A DNA stretch of 13,670 bases from DASYAN01 sp036501345 (lineage in GTDB: Bacteria; Chloroflexota; Ktedonobacteria; Ktedonobacterales; Ktedonobacteraceae): positions 1 to 13,670 of the forward strand of contig DASYAN010000310.1 in NCBI GenBank assembly GCA_036501345.1. Reading direction: 5' to 3'. The notes under the pieces are model-generated. The model was not told where the DNA came from and did not search any database. It worked only from the letters and a program-made list of their open reading frames with translations. Position 1 is the stretch's first letter, and every line of letters begins with the position of its first letter. The translations under genes and the position numbers were made by a program. Positions 5,558-13,577 of the stretch are shown here, piece by piece.

Positions 5558-6625
5558 ATGTTTAGAAGACATCTCACAGACTCAAGCCATTTAGCACAAA
5601 ATGGTAAAAGATTAACCAAAAACGTGCCTTTGGATATGGCTAAGCTTTCTGCTACAATGGGCGCTGTATCCAACGATGCAATACCAAAAGCAAATGCAGC
5701 TTCCACTTCTGAGGTTTTGAGTAAAGAGCCTCCATATGATACCCCCCCTATACCAGATAACATATTGCCTGATAATACTAGAGAAAAAATCATCACAGGG
5801 ATAAATAGTACATTAAGTAGTTCTCCTAGAACAACTGAACTAATTTCAGCTTCACGTAGGCTAGGTGGTATATTGTCACAGCTAGATGTAAGAAATAAAT
5901 TTGCAAATGACAGGCGAGGGATCTCTACAAAAGACTATCATCCTCCAACATCAGAGGCCAATAAACAGCTTTTAGAAAAGATTTATACAGAGCTTGCTCG
6001 TCGAGAAGGGAAAACATACGAACAAATGTGTAGAGAGGCGGATGCACATGCCCAAGACCTCTTTAAGGATGCAGAACTCTGGACTCGCACTCAGCCAGAA
6101 TTCCTTGAAAAGATCTTGGAAACAGGTGTCTTCAAATCACTGTCTGAGCTAGATCAAGCCAGTGACGAGCGACATAAGTCTCTCCTGCTTAATGCAGATA
6201 CACGGATGAAAACAGCACAGCAAATCTTTGGCTATCCCGAAAATCATCCTGTGAATGAGTATCCTTTCTATGGCCATCCAAGCGATGATAACTATGGTAA
6301 GATTGGGGAGGATTTGGTAAGCCCCTATGGTGATATCGCCATACGCTTCAAAAAATCTCTAGTGGTGGATGCTACAACTTTAGCAACAGATGACACTGCT
6401 AAACATTCTGAGGGTTCCATTAAACCTGCTCCATTGAAATATTTGCATAGAGGCATTTTTCCATTGATGAAGTACGACGGAAAGGGGAAGCTTGTAGAGA
6501 ATTATCAGAATCCACTAGAGATCAAGAGTATGCATAATATCTCTCCATATCCAGAAACACAAATCCACCCATCTTGGCTGGAAGGACATCGTCTAAAGCT
6601 TGAACATATAGACTTAGGGACTTGA
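5558..6625 (+). CDS. Orphan protein with a possible ADP-ribosyltransferase-like / DUF3626-like C-terminal domain
   Basis: A 355-aa protein starting at ATG 5558 behind an AAGGAG ribosome site with a 7-nt spacer (an in-frame ATG at 5525 has none). Residues 1-75 are Ser/Thr/Pro-rich and look disordered; 76-205 are mostly helical. The C-terminal part (about 205-355) contains ERHKSLLLNADTRMKTAQQ, IFGYP, the tract PFYGHPSDDNYG (236-247), SPYGDIAIRFKKSL (255-268) and PYPETQIH (330-337) followed by a KLEHIDL end. From memory this succession (xYGxxxxDxN, YGDIxIxFKxS, ExQIH, then a short strand) recalls DUF3626 and ADP-ribosyltransferase-like domains of phage and polymorphic-toxin proteins, where ExQ is the NAD-site motif. 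That assignment is inference. No signal peptide or transmembrane segment is seen, and no immunity gene is adjacent. The gene is visibly A+T-richer than its neighbours and isolated between minus-strand genes, which suggests acquisition by transfer. Confidence 0.8.
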   Translation: MFRRHLTDSSHLAQNGKRLTKNVPLDMAKLSATMGAVSNDAIPKANAASTSEVLSKEPPYDTPPIPDNILPDNTREKIITGINSTLSSSPRTTELISASRRLGGILSQLDVRNKFANDRRGISTKDYHPPTSEANKQLLEKIYTELARREGKTYEQMCREADAHAQDLFKDAELWTRTQPEFLEKILETGVFKSLSELDQASDERHKSLLLNADTRMKTAQQIFGYPENHPVNEYPFYGHPSDDNYGKIGEDLVSPYGDIAIRFKKSLVVDATTLATDDTAKHSEGSIKPAPLKYLHRGIFPLMKYDGKGKLVENYQNPLEIKSMHNISPYPETQIHPSWLEGHRLKLEHIDLGT

Positions 6626-6722
6626 GAGAAATAAATTGTCCCACTTCTGAGATTTCTCCGGCCTGTGAGTTGGGATGATTATTTACTTCAGGGTCCCTTA
6701 TCCCGCCTGCATCCAATGAAAA

Positions 6723-8345
6723 TCACCCGACTTGAATAGAGACTTTATCGTAGCCTGTCGCCCCATTTGGTACGGTTCCCTGCTCACGGCTGGTTTGTAG
6801 CTCGCCAGTACCATCGGTGGCACGACAGACTAGTGTGTACTGTCCAGGCAAGACAGGCGTCCATGGCCAAGACCAGAAGACCCAAGCATCCTGCGATAGC
6901 GGCTGCTGTAACTTTGTCTCGTGCCAGCTTGTGGCTCCATCCACGCTGACCTCAACTTTCTGGATACCACGATTTCCCGCGAAGGCAATTCCACCAATCT
7001 CCACTGTCTTACCCAGCTGAGCAGTATCAAAAGGATGATCGATGCGACTCGTTGTGTGCAGCGGACCATTGTACCAACCCTGATCGGAATAGAGTCCACC
7101 CACAAAGTGATCGGTCAGCTCGACACGGGTCACCCACTTGGGATTTTCCTCGCCATAGCGTCCGGGGATCAATGCACGTAGGGGATAGCCATGTCGCTGC
7201 GGAAGCTCCGCTCCATTCATACGCCAGGCCAGCAAAGCATCAGCCTCCAGTACTTCATCCAGAGGTAGGCTCATATTATAGCCATCAACGCTATAGAACG
7301 CGGCATATTTGGCATCCGGCAGAGATCCCCCATGTCGTTCCACCAGTGAGCGTAAGGTGACGCCTTGCCAGACAGCCGTACTCATTAGACCATGACCAAC
7401 ACCATTAGCTATGCATTCAAGGGTAACAGCCCGCGAGGTCGAAGGCAAATTCTGTAATTCAGCGTAGTTATACGAGCCGGGATTTTTCACTAGGCCAGTA
7501 ACCTCCAGTTGCCAGAGATTAGCATCCGGCGCCGGATCAACCGTGTTTTGCGTCACCACATAATGCTCACTATTAGGCGTGATAGGCAGCGTTACCCGAT
7601 TATGTAGATGTGTCTGCTGGCCATCATAGGATGCATAATTGTTTAGGTAGCCGCGTACCAGTCCGAGTGTGCCACCAACGCCACCAACAGTTAAAGCGGC
7701 TACGCTGGCACGCGAGAGCAGTTGTCGCCTGCCTGACACAGATACCCCCGATGATGCTTGTCGTGGCAGCCATGCACGGTAGGCGAGACAGAGCACAACA
7801 CCATAGACAGTGAAATCGAGCAACAGACCAAGAGCAGAGATCGCACGTGCCCAATTGACAGGCAGTCCCAGAAAGTTCTGACGCAACTCATCCCAGAACA
7901 GCAAAACCCCTACTAATGTCATACCTATAAGAATCGCCAGAGTCGTAAACCACTCTCGTCTTGCAGGTCTAAGACCGTCAGCAGGCAGCTTCACACAGAC
8001 AATGATAGCATAGAACAAACCCAGTGCTACCCCAAGCCCGATCATGCCCAGCAGCGCCAGACCAAGTGGGGCTGTCTTAGCATTAGGGCCGTACGTCACT
8101 AGCAAATGCACAAAAGTATTTACATCGAGATGCTTCAACACAAAATCGCCAAACAGCTCCACAGGAGTTGGTATGCCGAGCCACAGGCGCAATATAATCA
8201 TCATCACAACAGCTAGCAAGCTCGCTGCCAGACCCGCTCCTAACCCACATAGCCCGGATACAATCCATATGCGCCATGGCGGGTAATTTACAGTAGAAGC
8301 ATCTGTTTGTTCGTCAATTTTAGATTCTTGATGCGCATCGCTCAT
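6723..8345 (-). CDS. Membrane-anchored sulfite-oxidase-type molybdopterin oxidoreductase
   Basis: A 540-aa protein. Residues 1-195 carry four hydrophobic helices (about 25-53, 93-120, 132-151, 168-192). They are followed by a twin-arginine-like stretch SGRRQLL (204-210) and a fifth hydrophobic segment (211-230), so the rest is probably extracytoplasmic. The catalytic domain (about 275-425) is of the sulfite oxidase/YedY superfamily: TLECIANGVG contains Cys311, the expected Mo-ligating cysteine, and PGRYGEENPKWV (394-405) is the conserved pterin-domain motif. Residues 440-540 form the Ig-like Mo-cofactor dimerisation domain (VEVSVDGATSW, WVFWSWPW, CRATDGTGELQ). There is no heme b5 domain, so electrons would pass to another carrier. 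The substrate (sulfite, a sulfoxide or other) cannot be told from sequence. ATG 8345 has an AGGAAGGA site inside the end of the preceding gene, 5 nt after its stop: the two form an operon. Confidence 0.9.
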   Translation of the reverse strand: MSDAHQESKIDEQTDASTVNYPPWRIWIVSGLCGLGAGLAASLLAVVMMIILRLWLGIPTPVELFGDFVLKHLDVNTFVHLLVTYGPNAKTAPLGLALLGMIGLGVALGLFYAIIVCVKLPADGLRPARREWFTTLAILIGMTLVGVLLFWDELRQNFLGLPVNWARAISALGLLLDFTVYGVVLCLAYRAWLPRQASSGVSVSGRRQLLSRASVAALTVGGVGGTLGLVRGYLNNYASYDGQQTHLHNRVTLPITPNSEHYVVTQNTVDPAPDANLWQLEVTGLVKNPGSYNYAELQNLPSTSRAVTLECIANGVGHGLMSTAVWQGVTLRSLVERHGGSLPDAKYAAFYSVDGYNMSLPLDEVLEADALLAWRMNGAELPQRHGYPLRALIPGRYGEENPKWVTRVELTDHFVGGLYSDQGWYNGPLHTTSRIDHPFDTAQLGKTVEIGGIAFAGNRGIQKVEVSVDGATSWHETKLQQPLSQDAWVFWSWPWTPVLPGQYTLVCRATDGTGELQTSREQGTVPNGATGYDKVSIQVG

Positions 8346-8350
8346 GATTT

Positions 8351-9814
8351 CTATTCCTTCCTTTTTGCACGTATACGCCTGAAGCCAACAAAGGCGGCTA
8401 TACCCAGGCCGATTAGCATAGGATCATAGACACAGAGATAATAGATAGGCCAGTATGCGCCACTGCTTACCCAATATGCAGAGATCGAAGCACAGACAAA
8501 GTACCAGACCATCACAGTCGCCAGTCCCTTTACATTTAGCCCTCCCAGCCTCGTCCAGACAGGTCCAACTAATAAGGCTACCCAAGGGAGCAGGGCTGGA
8601 TTGTACCAGGGAAAGACATGCGTTGAGACACAGAAGACCGTCCCAATCAAGATCAGCGCTGCGGCCTCTATACTGATACGCTCCCGCTGACGTTGCCACC
8701 AGATTGCCAGTGTAACCCCACCAACCAGCAGCAGATCAATGCTATAGCTTAGTATATGTGCCACTACTCCATTAAACTGCAAATGTTGATTGAGCCACTG
8801 GATGAACAGGAAAACGCTACCACCATTCCAGCTATATTCACTTACATAGGTGGAAAAGAAGCCAAAGGCTTGTCCATGTCCCAGAATTATATAAGGAACG
8901 TAGGCTAGTAGAATAGTAACGCCACAGGTTGCCAAGCATGTCATCATCCAGACACGACTACGGCGAGGGAGCACAACTACCAATAAGAGAATAGGATAAA
9001 TATTAGTGAGTGTAGCCAGCGCAATTAGCAGTCCCGTTAATACAGAATTCCATCGCCAGGAACTTAGTGCGCTGACCAGTGCAAGCATAGTGAAGACCAA
9101 TGTGATCGCTTCATGATGTCCCTGCATTGCAAATTCAACAATTAGTAAGGGACACCAGGCATAAATCAGACAACGACTGGGGTCCAGGCCACGGGAGCGC
9201 AGGAGAACGATTAGAGCCCCACACGTTACCATCTCCAGCAATACCAGGATGCCCTTGAATACTACAAGATTATCCGGCGCGATAAGATAGCTCAACAGAT
9301 AGATTGCCTGAGCAGCCGGAGGATAAAGCGTGGGGACATTGCGAAAGCGGCTATTGTCATAAATAAAATTGCGTAGGTGCACCAGTACAGGATTGTTCGG
9401 AGCATATACGTAAGGGCTATAGCCATGTAAAGTAACACGCGCATCCCACAAATAGCGCCAGGAGTCATGCGATAAGTTCGGCGGCAGTGGGAGCAAGATA
9501 AGGCGTAGAACAAGCGATCCCAGCAGGATGACCCCTAGTTCTACCCAACGCCATCGGCCCTTAAGCGGCCTTGTAGCCAAGATCAAGACTGACGCAGCTA
9601 GGTACGGTAAAAAGCTGAGTATCCAGAGGAATATCCAGGATGCAAGAGGAGTATCAATTGGCGGTGCACTCATGCGCAGGAAGAGCATGAAGCCAAGGGA
9701 TACCAGGAAGAGTATAGATAGTATAGGCAGACGCCACTGTTGCCAGCGTCGGCGTTCGCTAGTAATGGCAGGAGCCAGATCTGGTGAAGAGCGAAGTGAT
9801 TGTGCTATCGGCAT
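8351..9814 (-). CDS. GT-C-type polytopic membrane glycosyltransferase (GT87/mannosyltransferase-like)
   Basis: A 487-aa protein with roughly 11-13 hydrophobic helices (first at about 30-46, 58-81, 93-110). After the third helix comes the loop SHDSWRYLWDARVTLHGYSP (115-134) and then VPTLYPPAAQAIYLL (160-174). This matches the pattern known from GT-C membrane mannosyltransferases of the GT87/DUF2029-like group (xDxxRYLWDGRV..G.NPY and PTxYPPxAQ). Asp117 is the candidate catalytic base, and such enzymes use polyprenyl-phosphate sugar donors on the outer face of the membrane. The acceptor is unknown. ATG 9814 has only a distant GGAAAGG (12 nt), so the start is moderately certain. It is the first gene of an operon with the molybdopterin enzyme 5 nt downstream. 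Confidence 0.8.
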   Translation of the reverse strand: MPIAQSLRSSPDLAPAITSERRRWQQWRLPILSILFLVSLGFMLFLRMSAPPIDTPLASWIFLWILSFLPYLAASVLILATRPLKGRWRWVELGVILLGSLVLRLILLPLPPNLSHDSWRYLWDARVTLHGYSPYVYAPNNPVLVHLRNFIYDNSRFRNVPTLYPPAAQAIYLLSYLIAPDNLVVFKGILVLLEMVTCGALIVLLRSRGLDPSRCLIYAWCPLLIVEFAMQGHHEAITLVFTMLALVSALSSWRWNSVLTGLLIALATLTNIYPILLLVVVLPRRSRVWMMTCLATCGVTILLAYVPYIILGHGQAFGFFSTYVSEYSWNGGSVFLFIQWLNQHLQFNGVVAHILSYSIDLLLVGGVTLAIWWQRQRERISIEAAALILIGTVFCVSTHVFPWYNPALLPWVALLVGPVWTRLGGLNVKGLATVMVWYFVCASISAYWVSSGAYWPIYYLCVYDPMLIGLGIAAFVGFRRIRAKRKE

Positions 9815-10202
9815 ACGACGTTATTGCCTTTCCAAGGAACGATCACGAAAGCTGTATACGGTTTTCGCTCTATACACGTACAAGGGGTACCTTCTTTTTC
9901 ATCAAGACAATCGCCTCTCTCTTTTGGGCACCATGCTGAGTGGGCAGAGCAGCACTATTATACGATAGCATCTACAGTTAGGGGTCATTTGTTAAGAGGG
10001 ACAGTTTTCGTTTTTGGAACATCACTTAAATATGGCTTTGTCTCCAATTGTTGTATACTAACCAAAGCAAATAATCATGGTTTGTAATTTGAGTCACGGT
10101 CAAGTCCGACGTTGCTTCACAATTGGGCCGTGGCAGATGTGCTAAAGAGCACGATTAGCTTGATTTGCTCCAACAAGGATAAATCACAAGAGGAGAAAAT
10201 TC
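9815..10202. other. Divergent intergenic region between the glycosyltransferase and F420 operons
   Basis: It must contain promoters in both directions. On the minus side an inverted repeat TGTATA (9853-9858) / TATACA (9871-9876) sits 40-60 nt before the glycosyltransferase start and overlaps a weak promoter-like pair (TTGTAC 9883-9878, TATACA 9858-9853, 19-nt spacer). On the plus side TATACT at 10054-10059 is a good -10 without a -35, and a short hairpin GTGCT-AAAG-AGCAC lies at 10139-10152. Small open frames here have no coding character. Confidence 0.35.
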
Positions 10203-11111
10203 ATGCGCCTGGGATTACAGGTTCCCAATTTTACTTGGTCAAATGGTCAAAGTCAAATTGGAGATACATTTGGTCTTATTGCACAGCGAGCAGAACGCGC
10301 TGGCCTCTATAGTCTGTGGGTTATGGACCACTTTTTCCAAATAGGTTTTGTCGGGCCTGCAGAAAATGAGATGCTTGAGGGATGGAGTGCGCTAGCATTC
10401 GCTGCTGGTCGCACTAACCATATCAAGCTCGGGACAATGGTTACTGGCATAACCTACCGCCATCCTGGTATCCTGGTAAAAACAGCAACCACACTTGATG
10501 TCCTTTCAAATGGGAGGGCCTATTTCGGTATCGGTGCGGCTTGGAATGAAGAGGAGCACAAAGGATTGGGTGTGCCCTTCCCACCACTCGGTGAACGCTT
10601 CGAGCGGTTGGAAGAGACACTGCAAATAGCTCATCAGATGTGGTCGGGGGATCAAAAAGCATATGCAGGCAAGCACTATACGCTTGAGCGCCCACTGAAC
10701 TCGCCACAGGCAGTGCAGAAACCCCATCCACCAATTCTGATCGGCGGGACTGGTGAACGCAAAACATTGCGTATGGTTGCACAATATGCGGATGGATGCA
10801 ATCTCTTCGCTCGTTTGGGTAAAGAGGAACTAAAACGCAAACTGAATGTGCTACGTGATCATTGCCAAACCCTAAACCGTCCATACGAGCAGATCGAGAA
10901 GACGACACTCGACCATATGCATATCACTCGTGACGGTCGCAATGGCACACTCTCACCTAACGCAGCCATAGACCAGTTTGCAGCATTGGCGGAACTGGGT
11001 ATCGACCAGGCCCTCTTTAGCCTTACTAACGTAGAAGAGCCTGAAGCATTTGATATTCTGGCGACCAAGATTGTCCCAGAAGTCGAAAAAATTCCAGTAG
11101 CAGGCCGCTAA
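10203..11111 (+). CDS. LLM-class F420-dependent oxidoreductase (Rv1855c/TIGR03560-like)
   Basis: A 302-aa luciferase-like TIM-barrel protein. It opens MRLGLQVPNFTW and has LWVMDHFFQI (38-47), KLGTMVTGITYRHPG (75-89), ATTLDVLSNGRAYFGIGA (95-112) and WNEEEHKGLGVPFPP (114-128), followed by ERFERLEETL and PPILIGGTGERKTLR. These are the signatures of the F420-dependent class resembling mycobacterial Rv1855c. Such enzymes use reduced F420 as hydride donor or F420 as acceptor in the cytosol; the substrate is not predictable. ATG 10203 has an AGAGGAG ribosome site with a 7-nt spacer. The next gene starts 30 nt downstream and encodes a second F420-dependent enzyme, so they likely share a transcript. 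Confidence 0.93.
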   Translation: MRLGLQVPNFTWSNGQSQIGDTFGLIAQRAERAGLYSLWVMDHFFQIGFVGPAENEMLEGWSALAFAAGRTNHIKLGTMVTGITYRHPGILVKTATTLDVLSNGRAYFGIGAAWNEEEHKGLGVPFPPLGERFERLEETLQIAHQMWSGDQKAYAGKHYTLERPLNSPQAVQKPHPPILIGGTGERKTLRMVAQYADGCNLFARLGKEELKRKLNVLRDHCQTLNRPYEQIEKTTLDHMHITRDGRNGTLSPNAAIDQFAALAELGIDQALFSLTNVEEPEAFDILATKIVPEVEKIPVAGR

Positions 11112-11141
11112 CGAACCGACCTTGCCGCAATAAGGGTTGCA

Positions 11142-11588
11142 ATGGCACAACGCAACACGCTCACCACAGCTGAAAAAGCATTTATAGAAAAGTTGCGGGT
11201 TGCAAGATTGGGCACAGCAGATGAGAACGGGACTCCCTACCTTGTTCCCGTCTGCTATGCATTCGATGGCACTTACTTCTATACACCACTTGATGAGAAA
11301 CCCAAGCGCGTCCCAGGAACAAAACTACGGCGCGTCCGCAACATTGAGGCTCGGCACGAGGCTGCGCTACTCGTGGACCAGTATGCCGACGACTGGTCAC
11401 AGTTGGGCTATGTGCTTATACATGGGCACGCGGAATTAATTGCCACCACAGATGAGCGACATAGACGAGCAGTAGCATTGTTAAGAGAGCGCTATGTGCA
11501 GTACAAAAGCATGGCATTGGAACAGTATCCCTTGATTATGATCACCCCCCAGCGTATTACGGCGTGGGGACCTGCTCTCTCCGGCTAA
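11142..11588 (+). CDS. PPOX-class F420-dependent oxidoreductase (TIGR03668-like)
   Basis: A 148-aa split-beta-barrel flavin/F420-binding protein of the pyridoxamine-5'-phosphate-oxidase-like superfamily. Visible features are RVARLGTADENGTPYLVPVC (19-38), DGTYFYTPLDEKPKR (42-56), LRRVRNIEARHEAALLVDQY (62-81), DDWSQLGYVLIHGHAEL (83-99) and the C-terminal ITPQRITAWGP. Length and motifs fit the family that includes mycobacterial Rv0121c, which binds F420 and is predicted to reduce small substrates; the physiological substrate is unknown. The start follows AAGGG with a 6-nt spacer. Confidence 0.92.
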   Translation: MAQRNTLTTAEKAFIEKLRVARLGTADENGTPYLVPVCYAFDGTYFYTPLDEKPKRVPGTKLRRVRNIEARHEAALLVDQYADDWSQLGYVLIHGHAELIATTDERHRRAVALLRERYVQYKSMALEQYPLIMITPQRITAWGPALSG

Positions 11589-11692
11589 CCAGCTGCATGC
11601 TCTAGAGCCGAGGACAACATTTTAGTTCTAACAACCGTAGATAGAGTAGATACTACCGACCTTCGTTCTCGATTTGGGAAAGAAAATAGCAT

Positions 11693-11908
11693 ATGTCGTC
11701 ATCACATCTAGAACCAGACGCTCGACATACGAGTAAGAAAACGAGAAATAAGAGAGTCTCCCGTCGAAAAAAGCAGGTGCCTTCAGCGCCTTCGTCGCAA
11801 CCAACACCTCAAGCACCAGCCGAGCTAAACGCAATGCTTGGGTATGGGACAAGTTCCAGTTTTCCACTCTTCATAGCGGGAATCGTTTCTCTTGAGGGCG
11901 TTTCGTAA
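11693..11908 (+). CDS. Doubtful 71-aa basic, Ser/Pro-rich ORF
   Basis: The predicted protein has a Lys/Arg-rich segment (about residues 15-27), a Pro/Ser/Ala segment (29-43) and a short hydrophobic end. There is no good ribosome site and no known domain. Its last five codons and stop lie in the left inverted repeat of the element at 11894-12084, and the frame becomes continuous with the downstream decarboxylase if that element is removed. More likely fortuitous than real. Confidence 0.2.
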   Translation: MSSSHLEPDARHTSKKTRNKRVSRRKKQVPSAPSSQPTPQAPAELNAMLGYGTSSSFPLFIAGIVSLEGVS

Positions 11909-12084
11909 CCCCTATATTTTTTTCAAACAAATCTCATGCGACACTCAAAACGAGTGCCTATCTCAAGGATACCTGAGAAGTCGGGAGTTTTTCTAGAGAA
12001 AAAGAGACTTTTGGAGAGCGAAAAAGACATTTTCAGGTTTTAGCTCATCTCTGGAGGGAGGAATCCAAGTTACGAAACGCCCTC
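11894..12084. mobile_element. 191-bp segment with perfect 16-bp terminal inverted repeats (candidate MITE)
   Basis: GAGGGCGTTTCGTAAC (11894-11909) and its exact complement GTTACGAAACGCCCTC (12069-12084) bound a 159-nt A+T-rich interior with no gene. The interior has several small inverted repeats, for example CACTC-AAAAC-GAGTG and TTTTTCT-AG-AGAAAAA. No exact target duplication is visible; the flanks are CTCTT and CTATT (4 of 5). The size and perfect ends suit a non-autonomous insertion element, and ends beginning GAGGG loosely recall IS5-superfamily elements. A long-range regulatory stem in the decarboxylase leader is the alternative. The right end is 24 nt from the decarboxylase start codon. 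Confidence 0.6.
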
Positions 12085-12108
12085 CTATTAGACGTAAAAG
12101 GATGGAAA

Positions 12109-13524
12109 ATGACACCAGAAGAATTCCGTATGGTTGGTCATCGGTTGATTGATTGGATTGCAGATTATCGGGCCAATATCGCTAACTTGCCAGTGATGTC
12201 CCTGGCCGAGCCCGGTTCAGTGAAAGTGCAGCTCCCGGTTGCACCACCAGAATTGCCTGAGTCATTTGATGATATATTCCGCGATCTGGAGCAGATCATC
12301 CTACCTGGACTCTCGCACTGGCAACATCCCCACTTCTATGGTTACTTTCCCTCAAATAGCGAGCTTGCTTCGGTGTTGGGTGACTACCTGAGTACTGGTC
12401 TGGGTGTGTTGGGCCTCTCCTGGCAGGCGAGCCCGTCCTTGAGTGAGATGGAGGAGGTGGTCACTGACTGGATGCGTCAGATGGTAAACCTCTCCCCATA
12501 CTGGAGTGGCGTCATTCAAGATACTGCATCCTCCAGTACACTTGTTGCTCTCATCTGTGCTCGCGAACGCACCACAAACTATTCCATGGCTCGCAGAGGT
12601 TTACAAAGTGAAAAACGGCCCCTGATCATCTATACCTCTGCACAGAGCCATAGCTCGGTTGAGAAAGCTGCGCTTCTAGCTGGCTTCGGGCGTGCCAATG
12701 TTCGTGCCATTTCCACAGACAAGAGATATGCCCTGAGTCCCTCTGCTCTCTCCGCTGCTATTGAGGACGATATTGCGCATGGCTTTATTCCTTGTGCTGT
12801 TGTTGCTACCTGTGGTACCACGGCTACAATGGCCATCGATCCCCTGGAGGCCATTGTACAAATCACTCATCATCATCACCTCTGGCTACATGTAGATGCC
12901 GCCATGGCAGGATCAGCGATGATTTTGCCCGAATGTCGCTGGATGTGGCAGGGAATCGAAGAAGCTGATTCTCTTGTACTCAATTCTCACAAGTGGCTTG
13001 GTGCGGCCTTCGACTGTTCACTGTATTATGTGCGTGATCCAGAGCACTTGGTACGAGTGCTGAGTACCAATCCAAGCTTCTTGCAGAGTGCCGTTGACCA
13101 CCGTGTGAAGAACCTGCGAGACTGGGGAATCCCGCTGGGACGACGCTTCCGCGCACTTAAGCTTTGGTGCCTGATCCGTGAACAGGGGATATCAGGCCTG
13201 CAAGCACGCTTGCGTCGCGATGTTAGCAATGCATGGTGGTTCGCAGATCAGGTACAGGCCACATCTCATTGGCATGTTCTTGCTCCTGTTCTGCTCCAAA
13301 CCATCTGTGTGCGCCATGAGCCAACTGGCATGAGCGGCGAGGCACTAGATCAACATACTCACGCTTGGGTCAATCGTCTTCATCATTCCGGTCAGGCATA
13401 TCTTACTCCCGCTATGTTAGACGGTCGATGGATGGTGCGTGTCTCCATCGGGGCTCTAGCTACTGAACGCTCACACGTAGAGATGCTCTGGAGATGCATG
13501 CAACAAGAGGCGAGTCGCACCTAG
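12109..13524 (+). CDS. Group II PLP-dependent amino acid decarboxylase-like enzyme (aromatic-L-amino-acid decarboxylase family)
   Basis: A 471-aa enzyme, the usual length for the AADC/tryptophan decarboxylase group. Visible signatures: HWQHPHFYGYFPSNSELASV (70-89); LGLSWQASPSLSEMEE (101-116); DTASSSTLVAL (138-148); YTSAQSHSSVEKA with His181, which stacks on PLP; ATCGTTATMAIDPLEAI; HVDAAMAGSA with Asp263 contacting the PLP ring nitrogen; and LNSHKWLG with Lys295, the Schiff-base lysine. IPLGRRFRALKLW (341-353) carries the conserved Arg motif. The flexible catalytic loop reads NLRDWG (335-340), where animal and plant AADCs have DYRHWQ, so the catalytic loop Tyr is replaced by Leu336. Probably converts an aromatic L-amino acid to the amine, but substrate and even decarboxylase versus oxidative-deaminase activity are open. 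ATG 12109 has AAAGGA 6 nt upstream. Confidence 0.92.
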   Translation: MTPEEFRMVGHRLIDWIADYRANIANLPVMSLAEPGSVKVQLPVAPPELPESFDDIFRDLEQIILPGLSHWQHPHFYGYFPSNSELASVLGDYLSTGLGVLGLSWQASPSLSEMEEVVTDWMRQMVNLSPYWSGVIQDTASSSTLVALICARERTTNYSMARRGLQSEKRPLIIYTSAQSHSSVEKAALLAGFGRANVRAISTDKRYALSPSALSAAIEDDIAHGFIPCAVVATCGTTATMAIDPLEAIVQITHHHHLWLHVDAAMAGSAMILPECRWMWQGIEEADSLVLNSHKWLGAAFDCSLYYVRDPEHLVRVLSTNPSFLQSAVDHRVKNLRDWGIPLGRRFRALKLWCLIREQGISGLQARLRRDVSNAWWFADQVQATSHWHVLAPVLLQTICVRHEPTGMSGEALDQHTHAWVNRLHHSGQAYLTPAMLDGRWMVRVSIGALATERSHVEMLWRCMQQEASRT

Positions 13525-13577
13525 CCATGATTCGTGCTGACCCACAGTTTATACACTGAGGGCATTTTATAACTCAG

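Larger units (their letters stand above)
11589..12108. other. Intergenic region with a doubtful small ORF and an inverted-repeat element
   Basis: Just after the PPOX gene is the 10-bp palindrome GCTCTAGAGC (11599-11608), without a T-run. An open frame of 71 codons (11693-11908, plus) is basic and Ser/Pro-rich, with only a distant GGGAAAG upstream; its stop falls inside the left inverted repeat at 11894-11909. A 79-codon frame lies antisense to it (11628-11867). Neither has recognisable family features. The ribosome site of the decarboxylase (AAAGGA, 12097-12102) is just outside the right repeat. Confidence 0.5.

Noticed and set aside
6626..6658. GAGAAAT/ATTTCTC inverted repeat as a terminator for the orphan gene
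   Set aside because: Only 7 A+T-rich pairs with a 19-nt loop and no T-run; likely chance.
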